Notes: generated from the letters alone by a model not told the origin. A DNA stretch of 64,000 nt from Hippopus hippopus (GCA_946811185.2 OX328105.1:32801394-32865393), one strand, 5' to 3'. Positions 21,550 through 32,215 are shown, counted from the stretch's first letter. Program-made: numbers and translations.

Positions 21550-21810
21550 GCACTGTGAAAAGGCTTTAGAAAACATTGTGGGAAAAGGAAAAATGCTGGT
21601 AACCAGTATTTTCGCCTTTTCCCAAATGTTTTCTGTCCTATCAAAGACAAACTCCATCTTTCGAGCTACATCTAATGTGTCGTCTGCAAATGCTTTCAAT
21701 TTGGACATGTCTACATTTTGGTCATTGGTTAATATGATAAACACTGTGGGAAAAGGAGCGATTGGTCGATACAAGTAATTGCTGCTTTTCCTACAATTTT
21801 CCTAAAAGCA
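21550..21810 (+). mobile_element. Family A MITE plus extra hairpin scrap
   Basis: Hairpin AAAATGCTGGTAACCAGTAT, GTCGTCTGCAAATGCTTTCA and an end TCATTGGTTAA at 21732. A second A-like hairpin fragment (GTGGGAAAAGGAGCGATTGG and CTGCTTTTCCTACAA) follows to 21810. Confidence 0.65.
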
Positions 21811-22126
21811 TTGAGCTTCTGACAGAAATATTCCTGCCACCGCCTTCAACGTCAATTTCGAGTTTTGTTTATTAAAATCAATATTATAGCTCTAGGCCTA
21901 TTTATTTTTTCTCGTATAAGATGAAATAGGGGTTGGGCCAAAAATTTTTAAACAGCATCAGAAAACGGCCCTTGTCTTACAAAGATTATATAACGATGGT
22001 TGCAAACGGGATCAGAAATATATTCTAGATATGACACTCATTCATTATTTATCAAACAATCCCGTGTTTTGAAAAACCTGAAGAAAAAAAAATTAAAAAA
22101 TATTTTAGAACAAGGAGAAAATACTG

Positions 22127-23000
22127 TTTATTATACTGCAAAGAAATTTCTCGCGATCTGATTGGATTATATGCCACATACAAATATTCCTGTACACTGG
22201 CAAAATCCACATAAAAGCAGGTTCCCTTTCGGGAGCCCCGAATACATAATAACACTTTCAACACAACATCCAAAATGTCGACGTCAATCGAAACGGGCCG
22301 CCCTCATGTATACTGAGTAGCCTGCACCATATTATTACTAGTTTCCTTTGATGGTTGTCATTAAAGCGGAAAGAATGTATTAATTTTTGAAATAAATGAA
22401 TTAAGTTACATGTAATACCGTTTGTTGTCATTCTAAAACAAATACACGGGGTTAAAACGAGCCATCCCTTCGTCAGGTAAGCAAATTGTGAAGTGTCGAA
22501 ACTCGTTTACTGTAACGTTAAAAAGATAACCAAATGGTCTTTTGAAGCAACTAATGGTCGCTTTCTTTTGCCAAATAATCATTAAAATGCATAGACTTTA
22601 CATACCTTGAAGTTGTTTTAATCCATGTTTGACTAAGAATACGTCGAATGTCTATCGCAGTGACATCATCAAGTCAATGCACCAAACTGCACGCTTTACC
22701 AAGGTTTCTGTGACGTCAGTTCTCAGTGACGTCGGTTTTCATTAAATTGGGGCGCTTAGAAGGGAAATTCTATTTCGTGAACGTACTTAATTCGCGACAC
22801 CGTAAAACAGGAATATTTTGCTCAATACACGTTGGAATTGTAAAACTTTGCAGTAGTATAAATTCGTTACAAGGTCAGGTGGCACGGAACATGGAAACTT
22901 GTTCACGGCTGTGCGAATCATGTCGCCACCTCGCCGCCGATGATTCGCCACAGCCGTGAACAAGTTTCCATGTCCCCTGCCACCTGACCGTACAATTAAT
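22127..23000 (+). mobile_element. Family F copy 2
   Basis: TTTCTCGCGATCTGATTGG near the left end, ACATCCAAAATGTCGACG, two CRE-like sites (TGACGTCAG and TGACGTCGG) at 22709-22733 and a terminal CCTGCCACCTGACCGTA. Non-coding. It sits in the hairpin loop of an A copy. Confidence 0.8.
22873..22989. repeat. Inverted duplication at the F terminus
   Basis: The arm GGTCAGGTGGCACGGAACAT...CGAATCA is mirrored by TGATTCGCCACAGCCGTGAA...CCACCTGACC, with ~50-bp arms and an ~18-bp loop. Copies 1 and 3 have only one arm. Confidence 0.85.
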
Positions 23001-23055
23001 GATGTATATTTTACCTTTCCGATCAATGTGTTATCATCATTTAACTGATCGTCTG

Positions 23056-23337
23056 CAAATGAGCTATACTCTGTGAAAAGGAGGCTTAATGCATCTGCGA
23101 AAAGTATCGACTCAGGTCAGCCTGCGCAGTCCGCGCAGGCTGACCTAGGCCGAAACTTTTCGCTATTGATCAATTTTCTGTATGTCCAAGGACCAGTCTA
23201 CCTTATGATTCAGCCGGTTGATAGACAAAATTGATTTTCAGTCGAATTGTTGGACAAAATGGACTTTACGGATCCATAATTATGTGATGCATTACGGAGA
23301 TGCATTAAGCCCCTTTTTGCCAGAGCATGGCTAAAAT
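23056..23337 (-). mobile_element. Family C MITE inside family A
   Basis: TGAGCTATACTCTGTGAAAA to CCAGAGCATGGCT. Hairpin CAGGTCAGCCTGCGCAGTCC / GCGCAGGCTGACCT, GACAAAATGGACTTTACGG and GATGCATTAAGCCCC. It splits an A copy at GTCTGCAAA / TTTAAATTTGGA. Confidence 0.85.
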
Positions 23338-23591
23338 GGTTTAAATTTGGATAAATCTAAAATTTTGTCGTCTGGTAAAGAGTTGCGGGGTCTTCCTATT
23401 TGCGCAAAAGAAAAAAAGTAGGTTCTGGTAATAATTCATTCATGTGCCTCAGGCTAAATGCAAGAAAATTATTTTCTCGCTCTTTTCTGTTTTCCATTTT
23501 ATGGGAATTATAACTATCTGAGATTTCTATTGTGTTTTATCCGTTCTGAAGGACATTCGTTCATATACATGGTGTAGCTTTTAAAGGCTTA

Positions 23592-23619
23592 TGGATGAAT
23601 GGATGGATGGATGGATGGG
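23592..23619. repeat. (GGAT)n microsatellite
   Basis: Six to seven GGAT/GAAT units. Confidence 0.9.
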
Positions 23620-23783
23620 TTGGGTTGACGGACGAGAGGATGGACTGATAAATCGTTTGAAAGATGAACGAGTAAAAAGACAGAAAACTGGATGATAATT
23701 GGTGATAATTTTTCGTATGAACCAATAAGCAACTTATTACGTCGAAGAATCGATAATTTTCAAACATCAAATAACAGACACAC

Positions 23784-24054
23784 CTGTGTGGTTGTGTGCC
23801 TCTGTTGGTCCGTCCGTCTGTCTGTCTGTATATATATGTATGTATGACCAACCAATGAAAGTAAACGATCTAAATTCGCGCCTAGCACTCCAAGTACAAA
23901 CTAACAGTGTTGACCTGTGTGGTTGTGTGCCTCTGTCAGTCCGTCCGTCTGTCTGTCTGTATATATACACTATATATGTCTGTATGACCAACTAATGCAA
24001 GTAAACGATCTCAATTCGCGCCTAGCACTCTAAGTGCAAACTAATAGTGTTGAC
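23784..24054. repeat. Two-copy tandem duplication (131 and 140 bp)
   Basis: Copies at 23784-23914 and 23915-24054 both run from CTGTGTGGTTGTGTGCCTCT through CCGTCCGTCTGTCTGTCTGT to AGTGTTGAC. Differences are a few substitutions and a TA-rich indel. Confidence 0.95.
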
Positions 24055-24189
24055 TTCTCATTCATTGCGTAATCTAAACAAAAAATCAGCACAAAACGAG
24101 TGACGTGTTTTAGCGCTTAATGCGACAATCCTTTAGTTATATTATTCTTCGTTATTATCGGATTCATCATTAATGTGTTGGCTTATTAC

Positions 24190-24310
24190 TTATCCTTCTG
24201 CGTCTAGGCGCGGCTCAAGGCGTCTTTGCAGACAATGTAGTTCAAGATCGTTGACAGAACGTGCAGTCTGATCGTGGAAGTACTCAGTCTGATTTTGTGA
24301 GATTTCCTGG
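24190..24310. mobile_element. Family B fragment
   Basis: GCGTCTAGGCGCGGCTCAAG, TTGCAGACAATGTAGTTCAA and GTGCAGTCTGATCGTGG; the first hairpin arm is shortened. Confidence 0.55.
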
Positions 24311-24395
24311 CAAGAGAACTAAATAATTGCAATAACTTTAGTTTTTAAGACTGGCAGGGAACATCTGTTTTATTTTATCTATCAGGCAGTTCAAA

Positions 24396-24760
24396 CGTTA
24401 AAGGCCTAATAGCGACCAAAATTTTAGAGCAGGTCTTAAAATGTATTAAAATTTAAATCATATCATTTAAAAGTATGGAATATATTATGGAGATGACAAT
24501 CTGTTATTGTGTGGTCGGTCTAAGTATTAGTCGCTGGCAGAAAAATGAATTTCAAAATCAGTTAAATAGTAAACAAAAAATAAAGTGACGTAGTTTTGAA
24601 ATTAATTTCTCTGTCAGCGACTAGCACTGGGATCGACTGTACAACAACAGACTGTCATCTTCACAATAGTTTTTATACTTTTAAATGGTATGACTTAAAT
24701 TGAAATACATTTTAACTCCCGCTTTCTTTACTTTTGGCAGCTTTTATTTAAATACTTTAA
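24396..24760. mobile_element. Family E palindromic MITE
   Basis: AAAGGCCTAATAGCGACC start. Arms AAATCATATCATTTAAAAGT / ACTTTTAAATGGTATGACTT, and GTCGCTGGCAGAAAAATG / TTCTCTGTCAGCGACTAGCA. Ends near TTGGCAGCTTTTATT. Confidence 0.8.
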
Positions 24761-24796
24761 AGGGGCCTTTTGTTTATGGGTTCTTAAATTCCGTTT

Positions 24797-24895
24797 AAGC
24801 CTTTACCAAACTATCTCTAGTTTAAATTACTTCGAGAAAGAAGACTTTTGAAAAGACTGTGAGAAAAATAGAAAAAGCTGGTTACCAGTAAAACC
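24797..24895 (+). mobile_element. Family A, left half
   Basis: TAAGCCTTTACCAAAC, GAAAGAAGACTTTTGAAAAG, AAAAAGCTGGTTACCAGTAA; the right half is absent. Confidence 0.55.
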
Positions 24896-24992
24896 TGGTT
24901 TAATGGCTATCTGAATCAAATAGACAACCTGTGTAAAGTGAACATTTATTGAGTTCCGAGTAAAGAGGATTATGTTAAATAAAACCCGTATC

Positions 24993-25216
24993 AACCCTTA
25001 ACCTGCTAAATAACTAAAATGAAACTTTCAAGCGACTAATATAAACCTGAATGTTGCTATTTCAAAGTTATTGTGTGTGTGTGTGTGTGTGTGAAAAATA
25101 TCTCCTTATCGGACGGTGTAGATCCAAGATCAGACTGCACGTTCTGTGCAGTCTGACCTTGATCTTCACTGTCCGCGAAAGGTCCTTTAATCGCGCTTAG
25201 CAGCCTAAGGGTTGAG
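24993..25216. mobile_element. Family B MITE, long form with (GT)n
   Basis: AACCCTTAACCTGCTAAATA start; a (GT)n tract at 25072-25093. Hairpin TAGATCCAAGATCAGACTGC / GCAGTCTGACCTTGATCTT. Ends GCTTAGCAGCCTAAGGGTT. A good reference copy for the family. Confidence 0.85.
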
Positions 25217-25441
25217 CAAGTACCTGTCTAACTACATATACGAGAACGACAAAATGTTGAATTCATTCAAATTGGTAACAATCAAATTTTTATGTGGCTC
25301 AAATGAAAGATTTATCTTTGAAAGGGCAAAGAACTAAAAAAAAAAAACCTAGAAAATGGTGGTTACTAGCATTTTTTTCCTTTTCCAACGATGCTTTTTA
25401 CGCCCTTCTTATCAGGGTCTTCAAAACACGGGATTGTGTCG

Positions 25442-25682
25442 TTAATTTAGCCCTTTATCAGACGACAAAATTTTAGCCTTGTCCAAATCGAAAGCGTTTG
25501 CAGACGACAATTTCAAAGTGGTTTAAATCGAGCAATTTTTCTTTAATAGGGTAGAAAACATCGTTGGAAAAGGTGAAAATGCTTGTAACCAGCATTTTCT
25601 CCTTTTCCCACAATGATTTTTCTAAAGGCTTCTCTCCCAGGGTTGTTTGAAGTCGGCATTCAGCGGTAAAGTTTTAAGAGTT
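25442..25682 (-). mobile_element. Family A MITE, reversed
   Basis: TTAATTTAGCCCTTTATCAG start, ATTTTAGCCTTGTCCAAATC, hairpin GAAAATGCTTGTAACCAGCA / TTTTCTCCTTTTCCCAC, end AAAGTTTTAAGAGTTAGG. Confidence 0.75.
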
Positions 25683-25742
25683 AGGCAAGCAAATTTTTGA
25701 TGTCCCTTTCGTGCTTGCTGAATACAGTGAAGACTGTATACT

Positions 25743-26030
25743 AAACAAGAGCGACGCATGAGGGTACCTTCGCTCGGCCACAAGTGCTCTTTCCCAGGAA
25801 ATCCAAGTCGAAAAACAGGAATAACTGTGTCAAAAATGTTTAGAGAGCTACCTGTCATTCTGGTATTGGTTTTCCTTTCGATAGTAAACAACTAGCCCAA
25901 GTTTGAAGTAAATATCTTCAGTAATAAAAGCGATAAAGGAAAATGCCAACGTTTTAATACACTGACGACGACGCAAACGACTACGAGGCCAGGGCTATGA
26001 CCGTACCTCAACGTTTTCCTCTAAAACATC
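25743..26030 (+). mobile_element. Short pearl-like element without tandem core
   Basis: Begins AAACAAGAGCGACGCATG, sharing AAACAAGAGCG with the start of the 40.2-kb pearl-like element. AGTTTGAAGTAAATATCTTC and GACGACGACGCAAACGAC then GGGCTATGACCGTACCTC follow. I recognise it as a common bivalve-type interspersed repeat; the family name is uncertain. Confidence 0.45.
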
Positions 26031-26199
26031 CAAGCTAAAAGTGCTAAATACTCTCGTTTTTACGGCTATAGATCTTCATCTCATCTCCTCCTTATGGCTA
26101 TAGATCTCCATCTTCCTAATTACCAGTTCAACCATTCCTATTATTAGGTATGTAATTACCGCCAAAAAGAAACGAGAATTTTTAACTCTTACAGAAACA

Positions 26200-26445
26200 T
26201 AGGCTAACACGGGGCTTTTGCAAACAGCATAGATCAAGATCGGACAGCACAGAACGTGTAGTCTGATCTTGGACCTATGCTATTGCTATTATCAGGATAG
26301 CAATTTCCACACAAAAAGAAGGAACGAGAATCTGAAATTCCTTCAGCGCCATAAGGGAAAACGGGGTTTTGCGAACGGCATAGATCAAGATCAGACTGCA
26401 CAGAACGTGCAGTCTGATCTTTGACCTATACCGTTTGCTTGTTAA
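26200..26445. mobile_element. Two B-type hairpins in tandem
   Basis: GATCAAGATCGGACAGCACA / GTGTAGTCTGATCTTGGACC (26227-26275) and GATCAAGATCAGACTGCACA / GTGCAGTCTGATCTTTGACC (26382-26431). The interval is ~157 bp, both follow GGCATAGATC-like stems, and GAACGAGAAT and CGCCATAAGGG-type flanks repeat. Probably a B subfamily. Confidence 0.65.
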
Positions 26446-26526
26446 GTTAAGCTTATAAAGTACAAAAAAAAACCTTTCAAAGTGTCCTTGAGTGTTATTT
26501 TCAACCGTTAAAAGAAGTTTAATTCT

Positions 26527-26778
26527 CAGGGGCGTAACTAGCCGAAAATAAAGTATACGCAAAAGTAATACCGAATATTATCTAAGGCGCCAAGTGCCGA
26601 GAGGGCGCAGGGAGATTTCCTCTGAGGGTCTGGAGGGCCTCCCACAGAAAATATTTGAACTGTGGAAGCTATTTGGTGGCTTTTGGTGACGTTTCTTGGC
26701 AAAATTGTCTTTATTTTTTTTTTTTCTTTGCAAAATGTACGCAACTGCGTTTTTGCGTACAGTTTTCTACGCCCCTTT
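26527..26778 (+). mobile_element. Family H element, copy 1
   Basis: CAGGGGCGTAACTAGCC start and CTACGCCCCT end form short TIRs. It aligns in reverse with 47784-48046 (AAAATAAAGTATACGCAAAA, AAGTGCCGAGAGGG). The CAGGGGCG end resembles hAT-type termini, but no clear target duplication is visible. Confidence 0.65.
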
Positions 26779-27144
26779 TTATATACATGTATACGATCTA
26801 GTTGGTGCTGGGAAAAAATGATAAGTATTAGCATTTTAATGTTCAGGAAAAGTTGTTATTATATCAGGAGTTTCTTCTTACAAGGTAATAGAACTCAAGA
26901 GTATTTTCTATTTCTACAGATCCCTCAGTCAGCTCGAAAATACATTTTGTTTTGAAAACCTTAAGATTATGGTTAGTTAAAGGCATCGGTAGAAAATACG
27001 TGTCAAAAAAGTCGACCGGTGTCCCATATTTTCGTTATTTATCCGTTTAATTACGCCGTTAGTTCTGCGGTAATAACTATACTCTCTCTATACATGCTGT
27101 GCGAAGAGGCTCAGTCGCAAGTCAAACGACATTATCGTGTGCGC

Positions 27145-27415
27145 GGCGCTCTGGCAAAATGGGGCTTAATGCATCTCCGTGACGCATCATATCAAGCAAG
27201 TTATCACATTAAAAGGAATCCATAAAATCCATTTACTTGTCGATTGAATGAATCTGGAGGAAGGCAGAATTGTGCTTGGACATGACATATAAAATACAAA
27301 TAGCAAAAAGTTTTGATCCATGTCAGCCTGCGCGGAATGCGCAGACTGACATGGGTCGATACTTTAGGCTGATGCATAAAGCCCCCTTTTCACAGGCCAT
27401 GACTCATATTAGTTT
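27145..27415 (+). mobile_element. Family C MITE
   Basis: GCTCTGGCAAAATGGGGCTTAATG, GGAATCCATAAAATCCATTT, hairpin CCATGTCAGCCTGCGCGGA / GCGCAGACTGACATGG, end ACAGGCCATGACTCATA. Confidence 0.85.
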
Positions 27416-27497
27416 TTTGGCTTTGAGTCTTCACGAAGACCTTTTTTAGTGTTTCATTTTCGTTATCTACACCGACAGAAAACAATCCAAATCAAGG

Positions 27498-27685
27498 TCC
27501 TTATTCACTAGCGTTCTTAGTTTCATTCTCCAGAACTTTCCAACTTTTTAAAATGCAACAACACTTCTGATTTGCTAAACCCATTTGGTTTCGCCAATCA
27601 GAAGCTGTGATATTCGGATTTAGAAAATCTTGGAGAATAAGACGAAGAATGTTCTTAAGAATGGTTGGTGAATACGAATCCCAAT
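27498..27685. mobile_element. Family D palindromic MITE
   Basis: TTATTCACTAGCGTTCTTAG left; core TTCTGATTTGC / TTCGCCAATCAGAAGC; right AGAATGTTCTTAAGAATGGT then TGGTGAATACG. Confidence 0.8.
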
Positions 27686-28111
27686 TTTAATTAGCGTTAA
27701 CCCTAAACCTAGCCTATACCAAACAATAGAACTTTGTATTAAAGATACAGCTTTAATAGTTTTCAGGCATTTATCAGCCAGTTTTTTAACCCATTTCATC
27801 CTTATTTTATGAAACTATAACCATTCTTGTATCTTCATGCCAAATGTTGCCCCTAATGGCTGCAAGATTGCACAGATTACGACGAACAGAAAATGCATTT
27901 CAATTTTTGGAGGTCTTCAAAGCAATTGCTGTTGTCGTTTCTGGTTTTAAATGAGGACAAATCCCATGTATTTTTCTATCTCTTACACCATATATATTGG
28001 TGATTTATCCCGGAGCAACTTATGTTGATCCAGATCTAACAACGAGTCTGATCTCAGTCCACAGCTGTTTTTGCCACAGTCGTCTTTTTACAGCCGTCAT
28101 GCATTAATTCA

Positions 28112-28344
28112 TTAACTATTTACCACACAATCCTGCTCGACTTTTAACAACCCTGATGAAGAAGGTTTTTGAAAACATTGTGGGTAAAGGAGAAAATACT
28201 AGTAACCAGCATTTTATCCCTTTTCCAACAATATTTTTAATACTTATAAGTAGAAATTTCATGGCTTGAATGACAAGGAATTTATCGTCTGCAAATACTT
28301 TAAATTTGGACAAAGCAAAGCTTTTGTCGTGTGGTAAAGGGTAA
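28112..28344 (+). mobile_element. Family A MITE
   Basis: TTAACTATTTACCACACAAT, hairpin GGAGAAAATACTAGTAACCA / GCATTTTATCC, TTATCGTCTGCAAATACTTT, TCGTGTGGTAAAGGGTAA. Confidence 0.8.
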
Positions 28345-28540
28345 AACACTAAGGCTGATAGTTGTGACTCAATGGCTAGTTGAACACAGTGTTGGTACAC
28401 ACAACACAGGATCCACAATGGAACTGCATCTATTGTACGGTCTGGTCATGATCCTCCCTCCTCTCAAAATTATCTAAACAAGTGAATCTGAATTTTAACT
28501 CTTCGCTGCTAACTGCATGTACATTATTAGTTGTATGGTC

Positions 28541-29362
28541 AGGCGGCAGGGGACTTGGAAATTTGTTTTCACGGCTGTGGCGAATCATGTTGTCCCGAGC
28601 CGTACAACGAATTTATTAGACCTCAAAGTGTTACCTTTCCAATGTGTATTCAGCGAAATTTCCTCGTTTTATGTTTTCACGAATTGAATACGCTGCCGAC
28701 ATAGAATTTCCCTTCTGAGCGCCCCAATTCAACGAAAACTGACGTCACTGAGAACTGACGTCACTGAAACCTTGGTAAAACGTGCAGTTTTGTGGATGAA
28801 CTTGATGATGTCACTGCGATAGACATTCGTCATGTTTTAATTTAAACGTGGATTTAAACAACTTCAAGGTAAGTAACTATTCATTTTAATGATTTGTTGT
28901 CAAAAAGTAAACGACCATTAGGTACCTCAAACGGCCATTAGGTTATCCTTCAAACGTTACCATGAATGAGTTTCGGCACTACACAATTTGCCTACAGGTC
29001 TAAGGAAGGGATGCCTCGTTCTAACCCCGTGTGTTTGTTTTAGAATGACAACAAACGATGATATAATTATGTAATTATATTCATTTATTTTCAAAAATAA
29101 TCCATTCTTTCCGCTTCAATGACAAACATCAAGGGAAACTAGAAATAATATGGTGCAGGCTACTCGGTATGTTTGTCTCGGTGGCGGCTTGTATCGGTCG
29201 ACGCCGCCATTTTTGATCTTGTATTGAAAGTGTAGTCATGTATACGGGGCTCCCAAAAGGGAAACTGGTTTTACGTGGATTTTGCCAGTATACATGACTG
29301 TATGTACGGGGCATATTATCCAATCGGATCGCGAGAAATTTCTTTGCAGTAAAATTAAGATT
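28541..29362 (-). mobile_element. Family F copy 3
   Basis: Reverse orientation. GGTCAGGCGGCAGGGGACTT is the terminal segment. Two TGACGTCA sites lie at 28740-28766 (CTGACGTCACTGAGAACTGA). The complement of AAAAATGGCGGCGTCG (YY1-like) is near 29199-29214, and GATCGCGAGAAATTTCTTTG marks the other end. Non-coding. Confidence 0.8.
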
Positions 29363-29387
29363 CATGTTCTTTCGGGGTCATTAAAGG

Positions 29388-29712
29388 CACAGTAGCGGCT
29401 AGAAGTAAACAATTTGAAAGTCAAACTTCAGACGAATTTAATTCACCATTTAAAAGTGTGGATCTTATTTCTATGAGTCTGATAATGTGTTACAGTGCAA
29501 TCTGTCAAAGTTTTAGTCACTGGCAGAAAAAAAAATGTAAAAAAAAATTGCAAACTTTTGTTCTAGTTTTGCAACACATTTTTTTCTGCCAGTTACAGGA
29601 ACTTTGATAGGCTGTGATGAAACATAATGTTAGATTCATAACACTTCCCATAGTTTTAAATGGTACGAATTAAATTTGTCTGCAATTTGACTCCTCAATT
29701 GTTTACATTTGA
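29388..29712. mobile_element. Family E palindromic MITE
   Basis: AAGGCACAGTAGCGGC start; ATTCACCATTTAAAAGTGTG / CATAGTTTTAAATGGTACGA arms; TCACTGGCAGAAAAAAA / TTTTTTCTGCCAGTTACAGG around the centre. Confidence 0.8.
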
Positions 29713-29714
29713 AA

Positions 29715-30070
29715 TTTAACACTATTCCAAACAATTCCGAGTTTTAACGACCATAAGGAAGAAGACTTGAAAACATTTTTGACAAAGGAGAAAATGCTGA
29801 TAACCAGCATTTTCTCCTTTTACTACAATGTTACCTACTCTTCCAAAGACAAAATTCAATTTCTGGGTCACATTTGTCGTCTGCATATGCTTTCAATTTC
29901 AACAAGTCTAAAAGTTTGTCGTGTAAAAAGTAAGGTAAATTTTCAATACAAATGAACATAATTTTAGCCATACATGTATATAGTTTAGAATTAATGTAGC
30001 AGACGGCGATAATCTAAGTTCAGACTGCATGTTCTAATCAGTCTGATCTAGATGGCTGCATCCGCAAATT
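29715..30070 (+). mobile_element. Family A copy followed by B hairpin
   Basis: A (29715-29938) has hairpin GGAGAAAATGCTGATAACCA / GCATTTTCTCCTTTTAC and GTCGTGTAAAAAGTAA. B fragment (about 29985-30070): CGGCGATAATCTAAGTTCAG / CAGTCTGATCTAGATGGCTG. Confidence 0.65.
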
Positions 30071-30166
30071 TCTTTTTCAAATCCTAATTGGCATTGAATA
30101 ATAGAGAAAATAATAGAGTTGAAAGAAATAAAAATTTCCAAAAAAAAAAAAAAAACGTATAAGCAA

Positions 30167-30427
30167 TGCTCTGGCAAAAAGGGGCTTAAATGCATCTCCG
30201 TGATGCATTATACCAAGCAAGTTATCACGTAATTAGGAGTCCATAAAGTCCATTTTGTCTAACGATTGACTGAATCTGGTGGTAGAATAGTTTTTGGGCT
30301 TGCATGAAATTTACAACAGCAAAAACTTTTCGACCTACGTCAATCTGCGCGCCTGCGCAGGCTGACGTGGGTCGATAATTTTGTAGATACATTCAACCCC
30401 CTTTTCACCGATCATGGCTCATATTTA
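30167..30427 (+). mobile_element. Family C MITE
   Basis: GCAATGCTCTGGCAAAAAGGGG, GAGTCCATAAAGTCCATTTT, hairpin CCTACGTCAATCTGCGCG / GCGCAGGCTGACGTGG, end CCGATCATGGCTCATA. Confidence 0.85.
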
Positions 30428-30468
30428 CTTTACATTGATTATTAAAAAAAAGATATTACAACTACTAT

Positions 30469-30701
30469 TGGGGTTCTGCATGGCTCAGTGGTAAAGTGCA
30501 GAACTCGTAACCTGGAGGCCCCAGCCTCGAGCCGCACTGGATCTACTTGGTTTTTCCTGGGAGCGCCCTTGGGCATGACACTTCAGAACCCGAGCCCAGT
30601 ACTTGTAAAACCCAGGAAATACATGGATATGTGAGCTGTCGCCGTGATATGACTGAAATAATGTTGAAAGGGGCGTAAAACACAATACAAAAAAAACCCC
30701 G
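30469..30701 (+). mobile_element. tRNA-derived SINE with 8-bp target duplication
   Basis: Flanked by ACTACTAT at 30461-30468 and again at 30702-30709. Head GGGTTCTGCATGGCTCAGTGG carries a Pol III A box; CAGCCTCGAGCCG stands where a B box belongs. Body GGGAGCGCCCTTGGGCATGA and tail GTGATATGACTGAAATAATG, GGGGCGTAAAACACAATACA, then A8. The best preserved SINE here; mobility would depend on a LINE enzyme not in the window. Confidence 0.85.
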
Positions 30702-31079
30702 ACTACTATCAGTCACTCTGGAAACCTTAACCGTTACTCGTGCCGTGATGTGGGTAGTTGCAAAGGTTTACCCCTCTCATCACGAACCAGAACCTCTACC
30801 TCCACAGCTCCGTCTTGGTGCGTCTACATTCTCTGACATTTTGTAAAAAAAAAAAAGGGGGGGGTTTGAGAAAAAAAGAAAAAAGCACGCACAAACACGA
30901 AACTACGAAATATCCTCATTCGTATTATTTCAATTGTGAGAGAGGGTGTTAAATGGGGCTAATCTGTTTCAAAAAGGTTTTACAAAAGTACGAAATTACA
31001 TTGAGCCTTATCTGTATGATTTTAAGGACGTGACTGTTTACACTTTCTTGGGGAAAAACAAACAATCAAACGAACTGTT

Positions 31080-31165
31080 GAAAAAAAATCGTCTTCGATG
31101 GGACTCAACCATAGACCTTCAAAACAATAGTCGGCGACTCAACCACTGAGCTATGAAGCCAACCA
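31080..31165 (-). mobile_element. tRNA-like SINE head
   Basis: The minus strand reads TTCATAGCTCAGTGGTTGAG (A box) and ATGGTTGAGTCCCATC (B box) at tRNA spacing. The acceptor ends do not pair, so it is not a functional tRNA gene. Confidence 0.5.
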
Positions 31166-31169
31166 AAAA

Positions 31170-32215
31170 ACTACCGTGTAAAAATGTGCTTATCCCTTTT
31201 GATGCCATAACGTGAATACCGTTACTAACGGAATTGGAAATTTTACAGTAAAAAAAAATCTTAGTAATTCCTCGTGTTTTCTGCATGTATTTCTATCCGT
31301 GTTTTTCTTCTAAGGTCATCTTCGCATGAAAGTTAGCGGTCTATGTTAGGATTTTCCTGAATCTTGCAAAACGAACTCTGGATTGAAAGTCCCTTTAAAT
31401 TCAAATGATTCACTGGGATAATTATTTTCATAGTCGCTCCATATGTGTTTTGAGAGTACACTTGCGAAGTTAAAAAAAAGTTACATTTTTAAAAAAAAAA
31501 AAAATCAAGATTATACTGTTAAGACACTGTCTTGAGATAATAGAGGGAAAATATTTAGAAAGAAGGAAAAATAAACTCACCGTGTACTTTCCTGTCTTTT
31601 TCTAGAAATCCAGCAGTTAAATGCCATTCTCTACGGAAATTCCGAATCTTCAATTACAATTCCACAAGAATCTATAGAATATTTCTCGCAAGGGAACTCT
31701 ATCTCAAAGTAAATTCCGGATTTGTTTGTCTTTTTTTTTTCCGTCTTTTCTTCGTCTCCTTTCTTTCTATCCTATATTTTTGTAACAATTCTATGTCCAA
31801 ATGTATTATCTATATTAGAATAAATCATCAAATTAAAACTAAATAGTTTTTTTCTCCTAAGATGTAAACAGTGGTCACGTTTGTATATATAGAACCAGCT
31901 CCCTTCTATTCAGTAAAACTCGCTGACTGGTAAACTCGTTCTGCGTTGTTCGCTGGCTCGCTTTAATGATTGTTAAAAGTCTCTGGGTTTGTCTATTAGT
32001 TCTATAACTATCATCGGCTTTTTCAACAAGCGTGTGTCTCTGTTTATTCTATAATAATCCACTTGGTAGCATATCACATCTTCAGATAGTTAGTTGACAG
32101 TCATATAGCGCTAGACTGTGAAATCTGCAATACAAAACAAAAAAAAATCGTAGAATTAGTAGAATGTTTTTTTACATAAAAAAATACCTGCATACTTAAC
32201 GCTTTTAAAAATCTC
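31170..32215. other. No recognisable feature
   Basis: AT-rich, with homopolymer A tracts (for example 31490-31504) and T tracts; no gene or shared repeat seen. Confidence 0.5.

Larger units (their letters stand above)
22049..23384 (+). mobile_element. Family A host split by F and C insertions
   Basis: The left A half (CAAACAATCCCGTGTTTTG to GGAGAAAATACTG) ends at ~22126. A middle piece (GTATATTTTACC...CATTTAACTGATCGTCTGC) spans ~23004-23056. The right end (TTGGATAAATCTAAAATTTT and GTCTGGTAAAGAGTT) lies at 23338-23384. Removing F and C restores one ordinary A copy, which gives the insertion order. Confidence 0.7.

Noticed and set aside
31080..31165. Possible tRNA gene
   Set aside because: A and B boxes are present but the acceptor stem does not pair; it fits a SINE head.
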